From Hansfordia pulvinata (taxonomy: Eukaryota; Ascomycota; Sordariomycetes; Xylariales): a stretch of DNA of 64,000 nt. Every line of letters begins with the position of its first letter. Positions within the stretch are counted from its first letter, which is position 1. The notes beneath the pieces were generated by a model. That model was not told the origin of the DNA, made no database searches, and saw only the letters and a program-made list of their open reading frames with translations. Of the stretch, positions 35,687 through 49,100 are shown in pieces. The DNA is taken from contig BJKQ01000014.1 in NCBI GenBank assembly GCA_006538405.1, positions 558,001-622,000 of the forward strand, read 5' to 3'. Made by a program: the position numbers and the translations under genes.

Positions 35687-36926
35687 AGACTGAGGCCCTG
35701 TGCCACAGAGCGACGAGATGCAGCAGCAAGGAACGACCCCCCAACATGTGCCTATGTAACAAGAATTATCCGCCAGTCAGCTGTCCACGCTGCGCATACG
35801 TCCCAGGCGTTTGCCCAGACCATTGAGCTATTTAGCACCCCGGGAAATTCGGGAGGTAGGCAGGCCATGCGGTCCGGCTTTCCAGTTTTACGCGAGAGAG
35901 GACCCTTGATGATGATGCTTGCGCTTCAATCACCATGTCGGACTCCACAACTCCTTGACAGTTCAAATACAAACGTATTGTATGGTAAGAACACATGGAT
36001 GCAGTGCTGATGAGGTCGTCCATACGTCTGTCTGTTGGCGCATGTCACTCAATGGGCGGCTACGGCGGCTTGACGTAGCCGACAGCCGGCCGGGGCGCAC
36101 AGTCGCCAACGGCCATGCATAGACTCGGCCAAGTGCAACCCGAAGTGCATGGAGCATCCTCACGGGTGCGAAGTCAGCTGTCACCCTGCTCGGAAGATTG
36201 AAACGCCGGGCACAGCAGGAAAAGTCGTCTACAGCAGAGAGCTTTGCCGCCCGGACCGGGAAGCTGACTTGACTCTTTCTCATCTCAACTCCGGACTTCA
36301 TCTACTCTACTCACAACTTGCAGGGCACTAGGACCGTCATTCCGAGAGCAACCCTCGCGCCTATCCTACCAAGGATTTCCAAGATCAAGATGGGGTCGCG
36401 GAGCCCCGCTGCCCGAGTGCGGAGTACCCCTGTCGAGAAGCAGGCACGGATCGGAAAGGGTGGCCACATACATACACATAGTCGTGCGTCCACCACAGCC
36501 CCAGAAACACCAAACCGAGAAGATCTGCTTGCCGTCTGGCGCGGCTCATTGGCTGGCGCGGAGAGGGTTGCACGGGGTGCCTGAGCTTCTGGTTTGGGAT
36601 ATACATCCTTGGCTGTCAGGGGGGAGGCAGGGGGATGACGCCTTGGCTGTTGAGCAAACAGGGCAGAACAGCCTCTCTCGGCGCGGACCCGACTCCGGCC
36701 CAAATCGGAGACCCCTCGTTCCTCCCCTTGCGCGCCAGCGGGCGCGTCCGGAGCTCAAGGCTCAGGGTTCCGGTTCGAGGCCAGGCCAGCCTCGCGCCCC
36801 TCTTCCCCGCCAGGTGGTGCCATTGGGAAGAGAAGGAGGGCGAACCCACAGCTCGCCTGTTGCGGCCCTCTTTCGGAGGAGGCTAGTGCGAATCTCCTGA
36901 TGGCTTCCCACAGACAGGGAGGCTGT

Positions 36927-36937
36927 CGGCGGCTCCG
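36927..36937 (+). promoter_or_regulatory. CGG-N5-CCG palindrome (zinc-cluster binding site candidate)
   Basis: CGG CGGCT CCG, 442 bases upstream of the GH7 ATG. Inverted CGG triplets are the classical target of Zn2Cys6 dimers. A five-base spacer is, from memory, the spacing reported for Neurospora CLR-1. In GC-rich DNA a chance match is quite possible. Confidence 0.35.
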
Positions 36938-37200
36938 TGTGCCCCCTTAATGTCGGTTGCCGCATATTGCTATAGACTTCTACAGCTTGGGCAGGGGAGG
37001 GGGGGAGGCTTCCGGGCCGTGATCCGGAACCTGACTTCTTCAGCTGGCAGCATGTTTGTGTGCTCTCTTGTTTGGAAATAGACGCGGCTTTTTCAGGGCG
37101 TCATGCCACCCAGGCCAACAGTCGGCTGAGAGTGAGCCCCAGGCACATTCTTTGCCCAGGAACAGGTTTGAGCAGGTTCGGCGAGACTCGAGAACGTGCG

Positions 37201-37210
37201 TATAAATATA
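37201..37210 (+). promoter_or_regulatory. TATA box of the GH7 gene
   Basis: TATAAATATA, 169 bases before the ATG. A clear TATA element fits a strongly inducible cellulase promoter. Confidence 0.7.
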
Positions 37211-37378
37211 GATGGACAAATCGCCCTCGTCAAAAGCCAGTCTTCTTCAGAGAGCCAGCAGCATCTCCCTCAGAGAACACCAGAGCGTCGACAACCACTC
37301 ACTCACCCACACTCACTCACCTGACAGCACACAGAACATCCCGCAAGCCTCGTGACCACCCATCCCCAGTCCAACACG

Positions 37379-38988
37379 ATGCACCAGAAGCTCTCGGCGG
37401 CGGCGGCGGCAGCGCTGCTCCTCGCCCGCGCGGCGCGGGGCCAGCAGGCGTGCTCGCTGACGGCCGAGACGCACCCGTCGCTGACGTGGTCCAAGTGCGC
37501 GGCGGGCGGCTCCTGCACGGCGCAGCAGGGCTCCGTGACGATCGACTCGAACTGGCGGTGGACGCACGCGCTCGAGGGAAGCACCAACTGCTACACGGGC
37601 AACGAGTGGGACGCGTCGCTGTGCCCGGACGGGGACACCTGCGCCGCCAACTGCTGCCTCGACGGCGCCGACTACGCGGGCACGTACGGCGCCACGGCCA
37701 GCGGCGACGAGCTGTCGCTCAAGTTTGTCACCCAGGGGCCCTACAGCACCAATATCGGCAGCCGCTTCTTCCTCATGGAGTCCGAGGACGCGTACCAGAT
37801 GTTCACGCTGCTCGGCAACGAGTTTACCTTTGACGTTGACGTGTCCAACCTACCGTGAGCTTTCTCCCTTCCCTCTCTCCTCCCGCGCCCCCCGCTTTCC
37901 CCCCCTATTCGAGGAGTGGACTGTCGCCCTTCTCCTTCTCCCTCTCCCTTTCCCCCCTCAAACAAGACGTATCTATGAGTTGCTGACCAACCATGACGAA
38001 TACAGCTGCGGGTTGAACGGCGCCCTCTACTTTGTGTCCATGGACCAGGACGGCGGCCTGAGCAAGAGCGATGGCAATGCCGCCGGCGCCAAGTACGGCA
38101 CCGGGTACTGCGACTCGCAGTGCCCTCGGGACATTAAGTTCATTGACGGAACTGTGGGTGATCCTCATCAAACATTTTTTTCCCCCTCTCATCCATGTCA
38201 AGAATCACCCCGAGTCTAACCCATCATTTCCCCTTCCACAGGCCAACGTCGAGGGCTGGGTCCCGTCGGACAACGACGTCAACGCGGGCACGGGCAACCT
38301 GGGCAGCTGCTGCGCCGAGATGGACATCTGGGAGGCCAACTCGATCTCGTCGGCCTACACGCCGCACCCCTGCACCACGTCGTCGCAGCACAGCTGCTCG
38401 GGCGACGCGTGCGGCGGCACCTACTCCTCGGACCGGTACGCCGGCGACTGCGACCCGGACGGCTGCGACTTCAACAGCTACCGGCAGGGTGCCACGGGCT
38501 TCTACGGCCCGGGGCTCGACGTCGACACCACCAAGCCCCTGACCGTGGTCACCCAGTTCCTCGAGTCGGGCGGCGTCTTGTCCGAGATCCGCCGCTTCTA
38601 CGTCCAGGACGGCGTCACCATCGCCAACAGCGAGTCGACGGCCGCGGGCACCGAGGGGCTCAACTCGGTCACCGACGCCTTCTGCGACGCCCAGAAGGCC
38701 GCGTTCGGCGATGAGCCCAGCTTCCAGGATAAGGGCGGGCTGGCGCAGATGAGCGACGCCGTCGGCAAGCCCATGGTCCTCGTCATGTCGCTGTGGGACG
38801 ACCACGCCGCCAACATGCTGTGGCTCGACTCGACCTACCCCGAGGGCGCCTCGGGCCCCGGCGCCGCCAGGGGCACCTGCCCCACCTCCTCGGGCGTCCC
38901 CGCCGACGTCGAGGCCAACAGCCCCGGCGCCAGCGTCGCCTTCTCCAACATCCGCTTCGGCCCCATCAACTCCACCTTCACCCAGTGA
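37379..38988 (+). CDS. GH7 cellobiohydrolase, no carbohydrate-binding module
   Basis: Secreted glycoside hydrolase family 7 enzyme cleaving cellulose chains with retention of configuration. Exons 37379-37854, 38006-38153 and 38242-38988 (donors GTGAGC and GTGGGT), 456 aa. Signal peptide residues 1-20 end at ARG, with mature start QQACSLTAE. The active-site motif EMDIWEANS holds the nucleophile Glu234, Asp236 and acid/base Glu239. Many Cys are conserved ([35 protein letters not shown]), consistent with the disulfide-rich family. The protein stops at STFTQ after the catalytic domain, so the linker and CBM1 found in many cellobiohydrolase I enzymes are absent. The long loops favour a cellobiohydrolase over an endoglucanase. 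Start: ATG 37379, preceding codons only reach a GTG. Intact. Confidence 0.95.
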
Positions 38989-40657
38989 GCAGCGAGCGCC
39001 GCGGTGGGCTTCTCCTCTCAGGCTCTTTCTTAAGAAGGGGAGGGTAGGAGGGGATATGTGTGTGGGAAAGAAGACTGCGGAGGCACTCGGTGGTGGTGGC
39101 GGTGGTGGCGGTGGTGGTGTCTCTCCTTCCTTCTTTCCCTCTCTCTCTTGTTTGGTTTGTTCTCCTCACGCGTGTCTTCTGTGCCCGTACATTTCTTTCC
39201 GCCGCTGCGTCTCTCAGCTGGCCCCATTCTGTACATACCTTATCTACTTGACAACCTCCAATCCGGCGCGCTCACGAGGCCGGCCCGAGTTGTCTTTCCC
39301 CGATTCGGGAGTGGATTTTCATCGATCTCGTTTTCCTCAGTGACTGGGGAAACCCAGAAAGAAACCCCAAAACAGTGAAAGGTCATTCGTGGAAAGGGAG
39401 TTTCATCTAGTCTTTCTGAAATTTTTTTTTTTCGCGCACCCCCCTCCCCGCCTCACTTCCCTCCGCTCGCCTAAAATTCCCCGCGTTCGCTACCGTCTCG
39501 CCTCGACCCGGCCGAGTCTAGCAGAAGAGCCATCCCGACTGAGCCCTCCGGAACTCACCGGCGGGCCGAAATGGGAAACGCGGACAGGACTGAAATATCG
39601 GCAAGCCTCAATGCTCGTAGCCTTTTTGCAATCACAGGCTGCAAAACGAACGAGACGCGAACCTGGCAGAGGGGGAGAAGGGGGAGGAGCCACACTGGGA
39701 GGGCAGTCTCAACGTGGGTTGTACTTATTTGTGAGTGAGATACATTGGATGCTACTGGATGCAAAGACGAAAGAAGAAACTACCTTAGGTACCTAAGTAC
39801 GTGCATCAGGTATTCATCCACGTCCAGTAGTTCCTCCCACTCTTTGCGCAAACGATCAACGCACCTAGGGTACCGAATCTATCCGTGCATGCAAATAAAA
39901 AAGAGTCAAGGAAATCCTTGCTTGCAGATCTCGCGCGCTCGTGCATGGCGTTAATCGCTCCAGGCAAATAAATAGCCGTGATAGCGTGCTTTGGGCGCCA
40001 CCAGCCATCCGGCATCAGTTTCCAGCCGGCGTTGCGACGCCCGGCCCGCAACCCGCTTTACGCCCATTGACGCACAGGTTTGTACCGAATTCAGTCAGGT
40101 AGGAGGTAGACACCAGTATGTAGTAGATCCATACAACAAGTACCACACATACCTCACATATCCAATAGGCGTAGGCAAAGGTATGGAGGTAAAGGAAGTA
40201 GGTACTCGTAGATGCTCTTTGCGGAGTACGCGTAGGTTCTGTACGAGAAGGGCCCCGGTTTTGTGGCGGCAGACACTAACGTCCTGCTGGCCAGCGTGCC
40301 ATGCACGCCAGGATCCGGCATAGTGCCTGCAAGTGCGAGTATTCCGGCACATCGCCTTGATTTTGCGGAGTATATCGACAGGCCGCCTATCCCATCTTCC
40401 CAGGATCAGGGGCTTGTAGGCTAACCCGCCCTGTCAACTTTCCTAATCCAACAGTCACCTTGACAAATCACTTGGGGGAGGGGCAGCCCGGCCCAACCCA
40501 AGTGCAAGGTAGATAGTAGATACACTGCCGTGGTGGCTGCGCTGCGCTCGCTGGGTACCATCCATGGTAGGCGCACTCCTTGCCTCAACCACGGAGCCGC
40601 TAATTACCCTTGGTCGCGCGTCCCATCGCCACGACGTCACTTCCTCCCCACGTCGCT
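38989..40657. other. Intergenic region between convergent genes
   Basis: 3' regions of the GH7 gene and regulator A. It contains a GGT-rich tract near 39088-39120 and a T run at 39422-39432. GTAC-type words lie near 39787-39800 and 40200-40240. No gene is supported. Confidence 0.6.
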
Positions 40658-42956
40658 TCAGCCGTGGCCAGGCCCGCCCATATGTGGTGGTTGCTGCCCT
40701 TGCGACGTGACCATGGCCTCGAAGTTCGCCCATGGCAATCCCGCCGGCGTGGCTTGTCGGCTGGGGCCTGACGGGCTGGCCTGTTGCCTCATCTGCCTCC
40801 GCCCCCGTAGTCTTTCCATCACCTCGGCCGAGATGAGATCGAAGCTCATCTTCAGCGACTCCGAGTCCTCCCACTTCTCTCCGTATCTTGCCAGGGTAAG
40901 CCCCGCCCTTTCAAGGCACACCAGACTGCGGTCGAGGTTGTCTCCCATCTCGCCAGGCGGTCGCTGGGGCAGAGGGAGTGGCACTGGCTTGCCGTACTCG
41001 ACTGGCGACGGGGGTATCGGCACGCCGGACAGCAGTTGCTCCTCGGCATCCCGCAGCACCGCAATGAACTGGCTGGCCATGAAAAACACGCGCAGAGCAT
41101 CGTGGTATGTGTAGAAGGCGCCGTTGCTACCATTGTGGGCCACCTCGTAGATGCGGTTGAGATACGCAATAGCGTGCTCAAAGATGAGGAGGCGGCCGTA
41201 GTCCGTCAGGTTGGGAGACCGTGCCGAGGGCGCAATACAGTACACAAAGCTGTACCGGACCTCGAGATCGAACAATTCTCTCATCCCAACAGGTAGAGAG
41301 TTGGGCAGAGCCTCGGCCCATTCTTTCATCTCCCCACACATCTGCCAGACAAAGGACGTGGAATCCGCCAAAGGTGACGCGTCAGACTGGAATAGCTCTT
41401 GGTACCAGTGCGACTGAGCGCGGCGCAGCTGGAAAAGCAGAAACGCCGGCTCGCAGCCAGATAGCATCTGCCCGGTAATGGAGGCCCTCCGACTGAAGGA
41501 CGACGTTCGCGGCCAGCCAACATTGGTCGCATCGTCGCTGAAGGAGAAGGCCCGGGCATGGACCATGCTGATTGCCCTAGTGCAGATGTCAGTACCAGAA
41601 GCCCTCCAGGTCAGGGGAGCTGGGAACCCACCTGTCCAGAGAGTACACGCAGTAGAAGGTTTTCCTTCGCATGTCGAGCACGACCTTATCCGAGAGCTGC
41701 TCAGGGGGAGGATCTTGGTGGAAGCCAAGGTCTATCACCGCTCTGCTTGTGAACCCGATAAGATGCCAGCTGTCGAAGTGGGCGGGGTCCACCATGGAGT
41801 ACTGCGTTAGGAGTATGAGAGACTGTATTTGGGTGGTGTACCCTGGCATCAAAGCCTTGTCGGCATGCTGCAGAGCTTGTGCGGCGAACCGAGCGCCGTT
41901 GACATAGAATTCATCGTCTTTGACCTGGCTCTGGGCGCTGGAGCCTATTGCCAACACCATGTAGACAAGCCAGTACTCCTCATCCTTGATAAGGCGATCC
42001 TCTGTACTGTAGATCTGCTCCAGAGCCGTGTACAGGGCGGTTTCGGAGAATGCGGGGAAGAGCGAGTAGATGTTGTGCATGTAGTACTGGATGACGGCAA
42101 GGGCATGCTGCTTGGGGGGCATTTGCCACTCCTCGTTCTCGGGGAGTGGGTCGTTTGAGGCTGCGGCCAGGACCAGGCGGGCAAAGGTCATGCTGTTGCT
42201 GCCGGCCGGCTCAAAATCCCTCGTGGTGGCGTTGATCGACCTGCCAGCGTATCGTTAAGAAGCTCATCGCCACTTTGGTGGAGAGCGTGGGGACTCACAG
42301 AAACCCAAAATCGGCCATTAAAGTGTTGACATCTGAATTTTCGCGCTTGCGCTCCGCCTTGCGATGAATGGCGTCCCTGATGCTGGCCAGCGAGTCCTTG
42401 CGTTCTTCTCCCATCTGGGAGTCCTGCGAGGGCGATGTTTCCGAGTCATGCTGGTTGACGGACGCCTTCCTCGACCTTGCGTAGCTTAGGCGGTTCTCCA
42501 GCTTTTCGATCCGCAGCTCTAGAGCGGCCACGTAACTGCGCGACATGTAAGCCCGGCGGAACGCAACTAGGACGGGTAAGGGACGCGCGCGTGCACGCAC
42601 CTTCGTTCCTTGCCTCTGGCAAACTGGTCATTGGCTGCGGAACATTCACTTTCACGCCCAGCCTTCTCGCAAGCCGTGCAGGCAGGCAGCTTGCCATCGC
42701 ACTGCGTAGGTCAGTCAGATAGTGGCCAAAGGAGTGTTCATCATCGCGGATGCAGCAGCATCATACCTTGACCTTGGCGGCGCGACCTGAGACGAGTTAG
42801 ATACAGGGCATGCGAATGATCAGGCACATCTGCACCTGGGCAAAGGGCTCCAGGACAAGATAGGGGGCTTGTGCTTGGAAACTTACACCTTGAGCAGGCA
42901 GAGACGGGTCTGGAAACACGAAGAAGAGGGTTATCTGAAAAGCTCGAACGAGGCAT
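40658..42956 (-). CDS. Zn2Cys6 transcription factor A with fungal_trans domain
   Basis: Six exons on the minus strand, in transcript order: 42956-42887, 42786-42767, 42701-42601, 42535-42299, 42240-41632 and 41576-40658. All junctions are GT-AG, total 651 aa. The zinc cluster lies at residues 21-50, split over three exons: ACSRC, RAAKVK, CDGKLPAC, TACEKAGRESEC (spacing C-2-C-6-C-6-C-2-C-8-C). A basic linker and a dimerising coiled coil follow (YVAALELRIEKLENRL). The middle is the fungal-specific transcription factor domain (YYMHNIYSLFPAFSE, FDSWHLIGFTSRAVIDLGFH, DMRRKTFYCVYSLDR, FSFSDDATNVGWPR). The C-terminus is Gln/Pro/Gly-rich. The 20-base second exon is unusually small. Nuclear regulator; target genes unknown. 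First ATG is 42956. Confidence 0.92.
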
Positions 42957-43103
42957 GTTGTGTCGAGAAGACAAGAGTCGTCGAGAGCCGTCAGCGGGAG
43001 GTGGTTGTCAGCCTGAGGCGGGATAGGAGGGGGCGCCTAAGGAGAAGCGCGAGGCCGGCCTTTATCATGGCATGACAAGCGGGCAGTGTGGGCGGGTGGC
43101 TAT

Positions 43104-43132
43104 GTAGGTAGGTAGGTAGGTAGGTAGGTAGG
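43104..43132 (+). repeat. GTAG tandem repeat
   Basis: About seven GTAG (equivalently TACC) units in the upstream region of regulator A. It is the tandem form of the TACCTACC word that recurs across the intergenic DNA. Confidence 0.85.
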
Positions 43133-46100
43133 GAGAGTCGGTGATGGGGCAGCACCAGCAGATCTGCTTTGGGGAGCAAGTCCGATATGAAGTGGGTTGG
43201 CTCGGCAGGGCCGACGGCTCCAAAGAGGCTATGGGGAGCGGGCTGCAGCGCGTCTAATTTGGCCGGGGGCGGGCAGTCACAAGCGCGGAGCGGGTCCGGG
43301 AGAGTGCCGCGGCCAGGGGCAGAGTAGCGACAGCGATGGAGATGGTGGTGGTAGTGGTGGTAGTGGTGGTGGTGGTGGAGGTGGAGGCCGCGGTGACGAT
43401 GATGGCGGTGGTGATGACGATGCGGTGGGATATGGTGGATGGGGGTTTGGGGCGGGACGAGAGCCTCGCGGGCAGCTTTGGGGCGCGAGAGCGGGTATCC
43501 GGTAACGTGACATGCAGTCCAATGCCAGCCCGAGCTCAGATCGCAGCCCGCCTTTGTCCTCCAGCCTGCCCGCCCAGGAGGTGGTGCTCGGGTGGGTGTG
43601 TGTCAAGTGTCCTTCCTTGGCTGAGGGTGCCCGCCGCTGGAGCCTCCCACTTCAAATTGACGGGCTGGCGCACGAGCGGGAGCGGGAGCTGGAGGGCTCG
43701 GCTGGCCGCCATGGCCATCCCAATGGCCCTGTCCTTGGCTGGGCGGCCCAGGGCTCCAGCTCCATGGATGGGCTGGAGTTGCGTCGGCCGGGCGTTTGAC
43801 GTACTCCGTACACACCACACCTTACCTACTACCTACATAGAGGCACGCGTACCGAGGTAGGTATCAGTGCATGATGCTCCGGGTACCTTTGAGTCGACGT
43901 ACGAGTAAGCCAGCCCTGCGAGCCCAGCTCATACCTGCAGAGTCTGGGAAAGCGACCGCCTAGGTACCTGGCTTGGGTGACTTCGCGAGGTCTCTTCTGC
44001 CGCCATCTACCATCGGATTCCATTGTACGAGTGGTAGAGGTATGTAGGTAGATAAGGTAGATGTAAGCAGGTGAGCCATGTACGGAGCACCTTGGAGGGG
44101 CAGTCCCGTCGCGACGCGGCATGCCGCTGCGGGCCTGGCTGGGCGCGGATCCGGGTACAAGTACGAGTACATCTGCGATGCCCCCACCTGCCGCCGGATG
44201 TACGAGCTAGGTACCTACGGTAACCTACGGTATGTCTTGCGAGATGTCGCGCGGCACTGGACAACCGCACAATCAAATGGCCTCATTGCATGCCCGGGTA
44301 CTGCCCCGGTCAGCCAGGTCGGCCAGGCCAGCAAGGCTCACGAGGTACGATTTAGGTAGCTCAGTTGAGCGTTAGGGGGGCGCGAATAACCTTGAATCGT
44401 CCGCCCGAGCCTTACGGAGTCTCGTAGACGCGGGTGGGGGCTCCGGCAGGCCCAAGAGCTGTCAAGAGGGCCTTTCCCACCACCTTGCTGGGCGAGGGGC
44501 CTTGGAAATGGATAGGCAACAATTCGCAGCGGCACCAACCATGCACTACGTTGGCTCCGTAAACTAGTAGCACGCCCCTCCAATCGATTGGTGTGCTCCA
44601 CACTCAATGGCTGCTCCCACCATCTCGTACAGGGATCCATCATGGCGCGGGGCTCGAGGGTACTAGTCCCGACCGAATGTACCTGGAGACCCGGCACTCC
44701 GGGCCACATCCATGTACATATACAGTCCTGCCCTTTCTCAGGCCAAACGAGTCCCATTCGCGTGAATGGAGGCGCATCTCGTAGGTCAGGTAGTACATAG
44801 GCGGAATCTGAGAGATTGAACTCTTTAAAATAAATGTAGCGTGAAGCAGACAGACTAGGTCGATAAGCACATTCCTTGTGAGGAGCACTCGTACAGGTAG
44901 GTGTGTCACTTAGAGAGGTTGCTCTGATGACGCACAAACGCAAACGACTTGGAGCACGCCCTGCGTTTGTCGGCTGGTCCGACTGTCCCAAGATGGGCCC
45001 TGACGGAGCTCGGGAAACCCCATATAATATGATCAATCCGGGCGACCATCTTTCGCGGCGTGCCTAGTTCGGAGGGGCTCCGGGACAAAGGGGGCGTCCT
45101 CGGGTGTGGGCGTTTGGCCTCTTCAAGGGCGAGTGAGCGCTTCTTAGCGACGATCAAGCTTATTGCCTTTAGTCGTGGCCCGCAATCCCCTGGCAGATGT
45201 GAGGGGGTACCTGTGAAGTGACAGAGTCTCTGAAAAGCCAATTGGAGAGGAGATGGATCCATTGCACCCCCCTCCCCCGGGAGGACCTGAAATCGATACG
45301 AGTACAGGTGCCTTACTTATTAGGTACGGAGTACTCGTATCTATAATCACGGCGGTGTCCAAAGCAACAGCGCGCTTAATTGCCGAGCTCGGCGGCAATA
45401 CATCCTGGATTTCCTATCCCCATACTTGTAGCTCTTTTCCGCAACCAGGGGGCCCCATGGTGCTCACACAGGCAGCCCCGAGATATAAGGGCCCCTTTCT
45501 TTTCTATTACCGCCCGACTTAGGTTGAGCCCGATACCGATGGAGCACGCCACACTGCGGTCGTGTCGTGATGGAAACCCGCGCTCCGGAATACTCGTGAG
45601 CTCAAGGTACAGGCCAATATCATGCACATGCACATGCACCCGAAGGAACGAAGGTACATGTACAGACGCACGTGATGCACGTGAGTGCTTCAGGTGGTGC
45701 AGTCGTCATGCAGATAAAAGGCGATAGATCAAATCGATATGGATGGATGTTGGAGGGGCTGGGCTGACGAGTAGGTGGTGGGCGGGGGGCCTCTCGTACC
45801 CAGGGTGTACCTGCCTAAAGTACACCTGACCTGCCGAGCAGCCTAAATGTCAACTGCACGGTCCAGGAGCGCCGGTGCTAGGGTAGGGCAGGCACGGCAA
45901 GGCTTGGATCTGCCGCGGCAGGGCCAGCCACGCCAGCCTCAAGCTGGCGTAAACGCAGGGTGGTGGAAGCGGACAAAGTCCAAATGCTTAGATTGCAAGT
46001 ATATGTACACTACAGGCTGAGCACCCCAATCTCTCTGGCACCTTTTGGCTTATCGCTCCGATGATGCGCGGGGGTTGCACAGAGGTACTCGTATCTGGAA

Positions 46101-49100
46101 CGCGGGCGGGCAAGGACGGCGGGGTCGAGCAGTTGCTTCCAAAAAACTCACAGGCGGTGAGTTCGGGGCTGCAGGTAAGCCCGAAGCATCAAACACCACC
46201 ATCCACTTCGTATCAAGAGTGCAAGCAGCGACGCCGGCTGCAACTTCCCAGTCGGTATACCTCTGCGAGGACCTCAGGCCCGGCGTGCAAGCGCGACTGC
46301 CCCGTCCGATTTAACAAGAACATCGAACCTAGGACCATGCTAAAGACCTGGCCTAGCGCCGGAGCAGGTGACGGGCTCTGCTGGGGAGACGCGGAGGAGG
46401 AAGAGGGGGGGAGGGGGCAGCCTGGTATGATGTCGGGACTTTGCAAGCCGGCCTCAGGTACGAGTGCGGGTAGGTGCACGATGGCGTAGGTGGTAAGGTA
46501 TGTACTTAGTAGATACTCGTCTCAACCACCTGCATGTACTCGTACCCGGGGTATGGCGCCCGCGCTTCATGTCGCTGGGTCGCGCTTGCCCCTCTCTGGG
46601 GTGTGCGCGCGCGTCTATGTTATGGGGACGTCGCCGCGCCCAGCGCAGCGCATGGGCCGGAGCAGGCCCGATCAAGGCCATTCACCCCGTAGATGCCACT
46701 TGACCGAGCGCCAAGGTGGCAAAGCCCCCGAAACGCCAGCCATTGCGGACCGCCTTGGTGCTTGTCCAACCCTTCAACACCCTAGCCGGCGGCCTAGGCA
46801 GACCCTCACGACCCTCTTCGACCCTCACCAGCGACCCTCACCCTCAGCGACCCTCCCCCCCGGCGGAGGCGATACAGCCGTGTCCTCGTTGTGCCTGGCG
46901 AGAGCCCCTCCAACCTCCGCGCCCCAGAATTTCCTCATCCCCACGGGCACCTGCAAGCCCAGCCAAGCCGACGCGCCCTGGCCAACTTGGGCAAAGCCAG
47001 CCGGGCTCGGCAGCGCTATCGGACCAGCACACGGGAGTCGTCCACATCAGCCTCCACCGCCGCCGGCCTGACGTCGCGTGGAGACAGAGGTCACATGTCG
47101 TCGTCGTTGAGCCCCAGTCGGGCGGGCCTGGGTGGGCTCGGTGGCAGCCGTGCATGGACGAGCCTCTTGCTCTACGCCGCACATGTGCGATTCCCCCGAG
47201 GCCGCGGTTGGCTAGTCCCCGCTACGGCTCAGGTACCTAACTGCCGATAAGCGCGGCGAGGCTATTTCACTCTTCAGCCAGAGTCACAAGCATGACGAAG
47301 TCGTTCAGGCAAGCTGGATGCTGCGGATGAAGAGTACGTACGTCCTCACCGCGTCCTTGCTGGAACGAATGCGCTCACCTAGGGACGAGTCCGAGTGTCG
47401 GGTCATGCTCGGCATCCTTTGCTGGCTTCCCTTTCTCTGCTCCCGATTCGCCCACGACGGCCGTCAAAGCCCGGAGCAGCGCGGGTAGCTGGCCGACGGT
47501 TTGGGTACCGTATGCAAGGGTTGCTCAACAAAGGTTCCGCCACGAGGCGAGTCCTGGGTATCCCCGAGGTTCCTCTACGAGCAGGATTGGGGCGAATATG
47601 GCGATTTAGCCAGGGGTGCAAGGGTAAGGGTAGATATGTAGGTAAGGTACGGAGTAGGTAGGTACCGTAGGGAGATAGGCAGGCAGGCAGATGCACTGTG
47701 AGGCTGGATTTAAGGAATCATGCGGAGCGCCTAATGTGTACAGGAGTATGGCGCGGTTGATGTCAGACGCCCGGTTCGTGGTGTGGTGTGTGTTGGTTTG
47801 CGGTCATGATGCAGCCGTAGCGATCTCACTCATTACTCGTACATGCCCAACGGTAGTAATTACGTGAGCTGCGTTCAGATATTCGTACCTTATCTTGATG
47901 ACGACGAACCTTTGCAGACTGTGAGCGAGTAAGTGCCTACTCCGCGGATGCCGTCGCGAATGTCCGCCAACGTGGGGGCGTGTCTCGTACCTAACTCGTA
48001 GAACACACTGGATAGCATCGATACACACCCCCTTACCTAGATCAACATTCACACGAGCATCGAGACGCAATCTCGTGTCGGGGATACTCAAACTCGTCTG
48101 CGAATCCGGCTCTGGAGGCTAATGGGATGCTCGAACGAATAAAGGGGCACCAACTGAATTGCGCAGGCTTCCATTCGCAAAGCCCCACCCGCGTCCATCG
48201 CGGTAAAGATGCCTGTCCGTCTATCGGCTCCGAGTGGGAGTGGTGATACAGCCTTGAGGGATCGTGTGTGCGTGTCTATGACTTCAAATGGTCAGCTCGC
48301 AGCAGCTATACCCACAGCAAGGTAACATCGGTATTCCTTACTCATCCAATGCCAACCCGCCTATCCAATTTTTCAATCCCCTCGTAAGCTTCCGTGTCAA
48401 CACAGTAACAAATTGACGATTACCCCCGCCAATACCCCGAGACCAACGGCATCGCCGGGGCGGCGTCTTGGCCCTGCAATCTTCATCGACATATCGTAGG
48501 CGGTACTTGCCTGGCGGCTTTCATAGTTCCAGTCCGATGTGACGCAATTCCGCCTGAAGACCGCCAGCATTGAAGTCCGTCAGCGTACGGAGTACCCCGT
48601 ACACCCAAGCCAAGCCACGGCTCCAGCAATCGGGTCTGACCCTGACCCTGGGCCAGCACGCCAGGTCGAGCATTTGGATGCCGGGCCCGCGTGTTAGACG
48701 GGGTAGCCAGTGTTTTAGTAGCTTGGTTCGAAGGTTCCTTGTGCCCTACACGGATCAATGCCCTCTCTCGCTGGTTACCTCAGCGGATTGGATGTAACGA
48801 CACAGCTCGCGTGGAGCCCTCCACAGGCTGGGACCGGGGAGTGGGGGGGCCGCCTGGAGCCCGCGGGCGCTGCTCTGGGGCCCCCAGCCAGCACCCGACT
48901 GGAGTGCATTAGGCGGAAGCCCCCTGTAGGGTGCCCTGGGAGCAGCCCACCCCTCCAGCCCAGGGCTTCATCCATGATCCTGGATGAGGTGGGAATCCTT
49001 GACCCTGCTGGCAGCGGCTCGACCCAGGCCTGAGCGGGAGCTCAAGCCCTACGGAGTACACAGGCTGCCATCCATCCACAACGCCCATTGGCCGAACCCC

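Larger units (their letters stand above)
35687..37378. other. Intergenic region, cellulase promoter
   Basis: About 1.7 kb. No gene is supported; frames such as 36460-36900 are shadows without domains. The last ~500 bases contain a CGG-N5-CCG site and a TATA box and form the cellulase promoter. Upstream, a G-rich stretch lies at 36990-37005. Confidence 0.6.

Noticed and set aside
44338..45036. 232-codon minus-strand frame in the desert
   Set aside because: The amino-acid composition looks random, with no start context, domain or hydrophobic pattern, and it overlaps intergenic repeat words.
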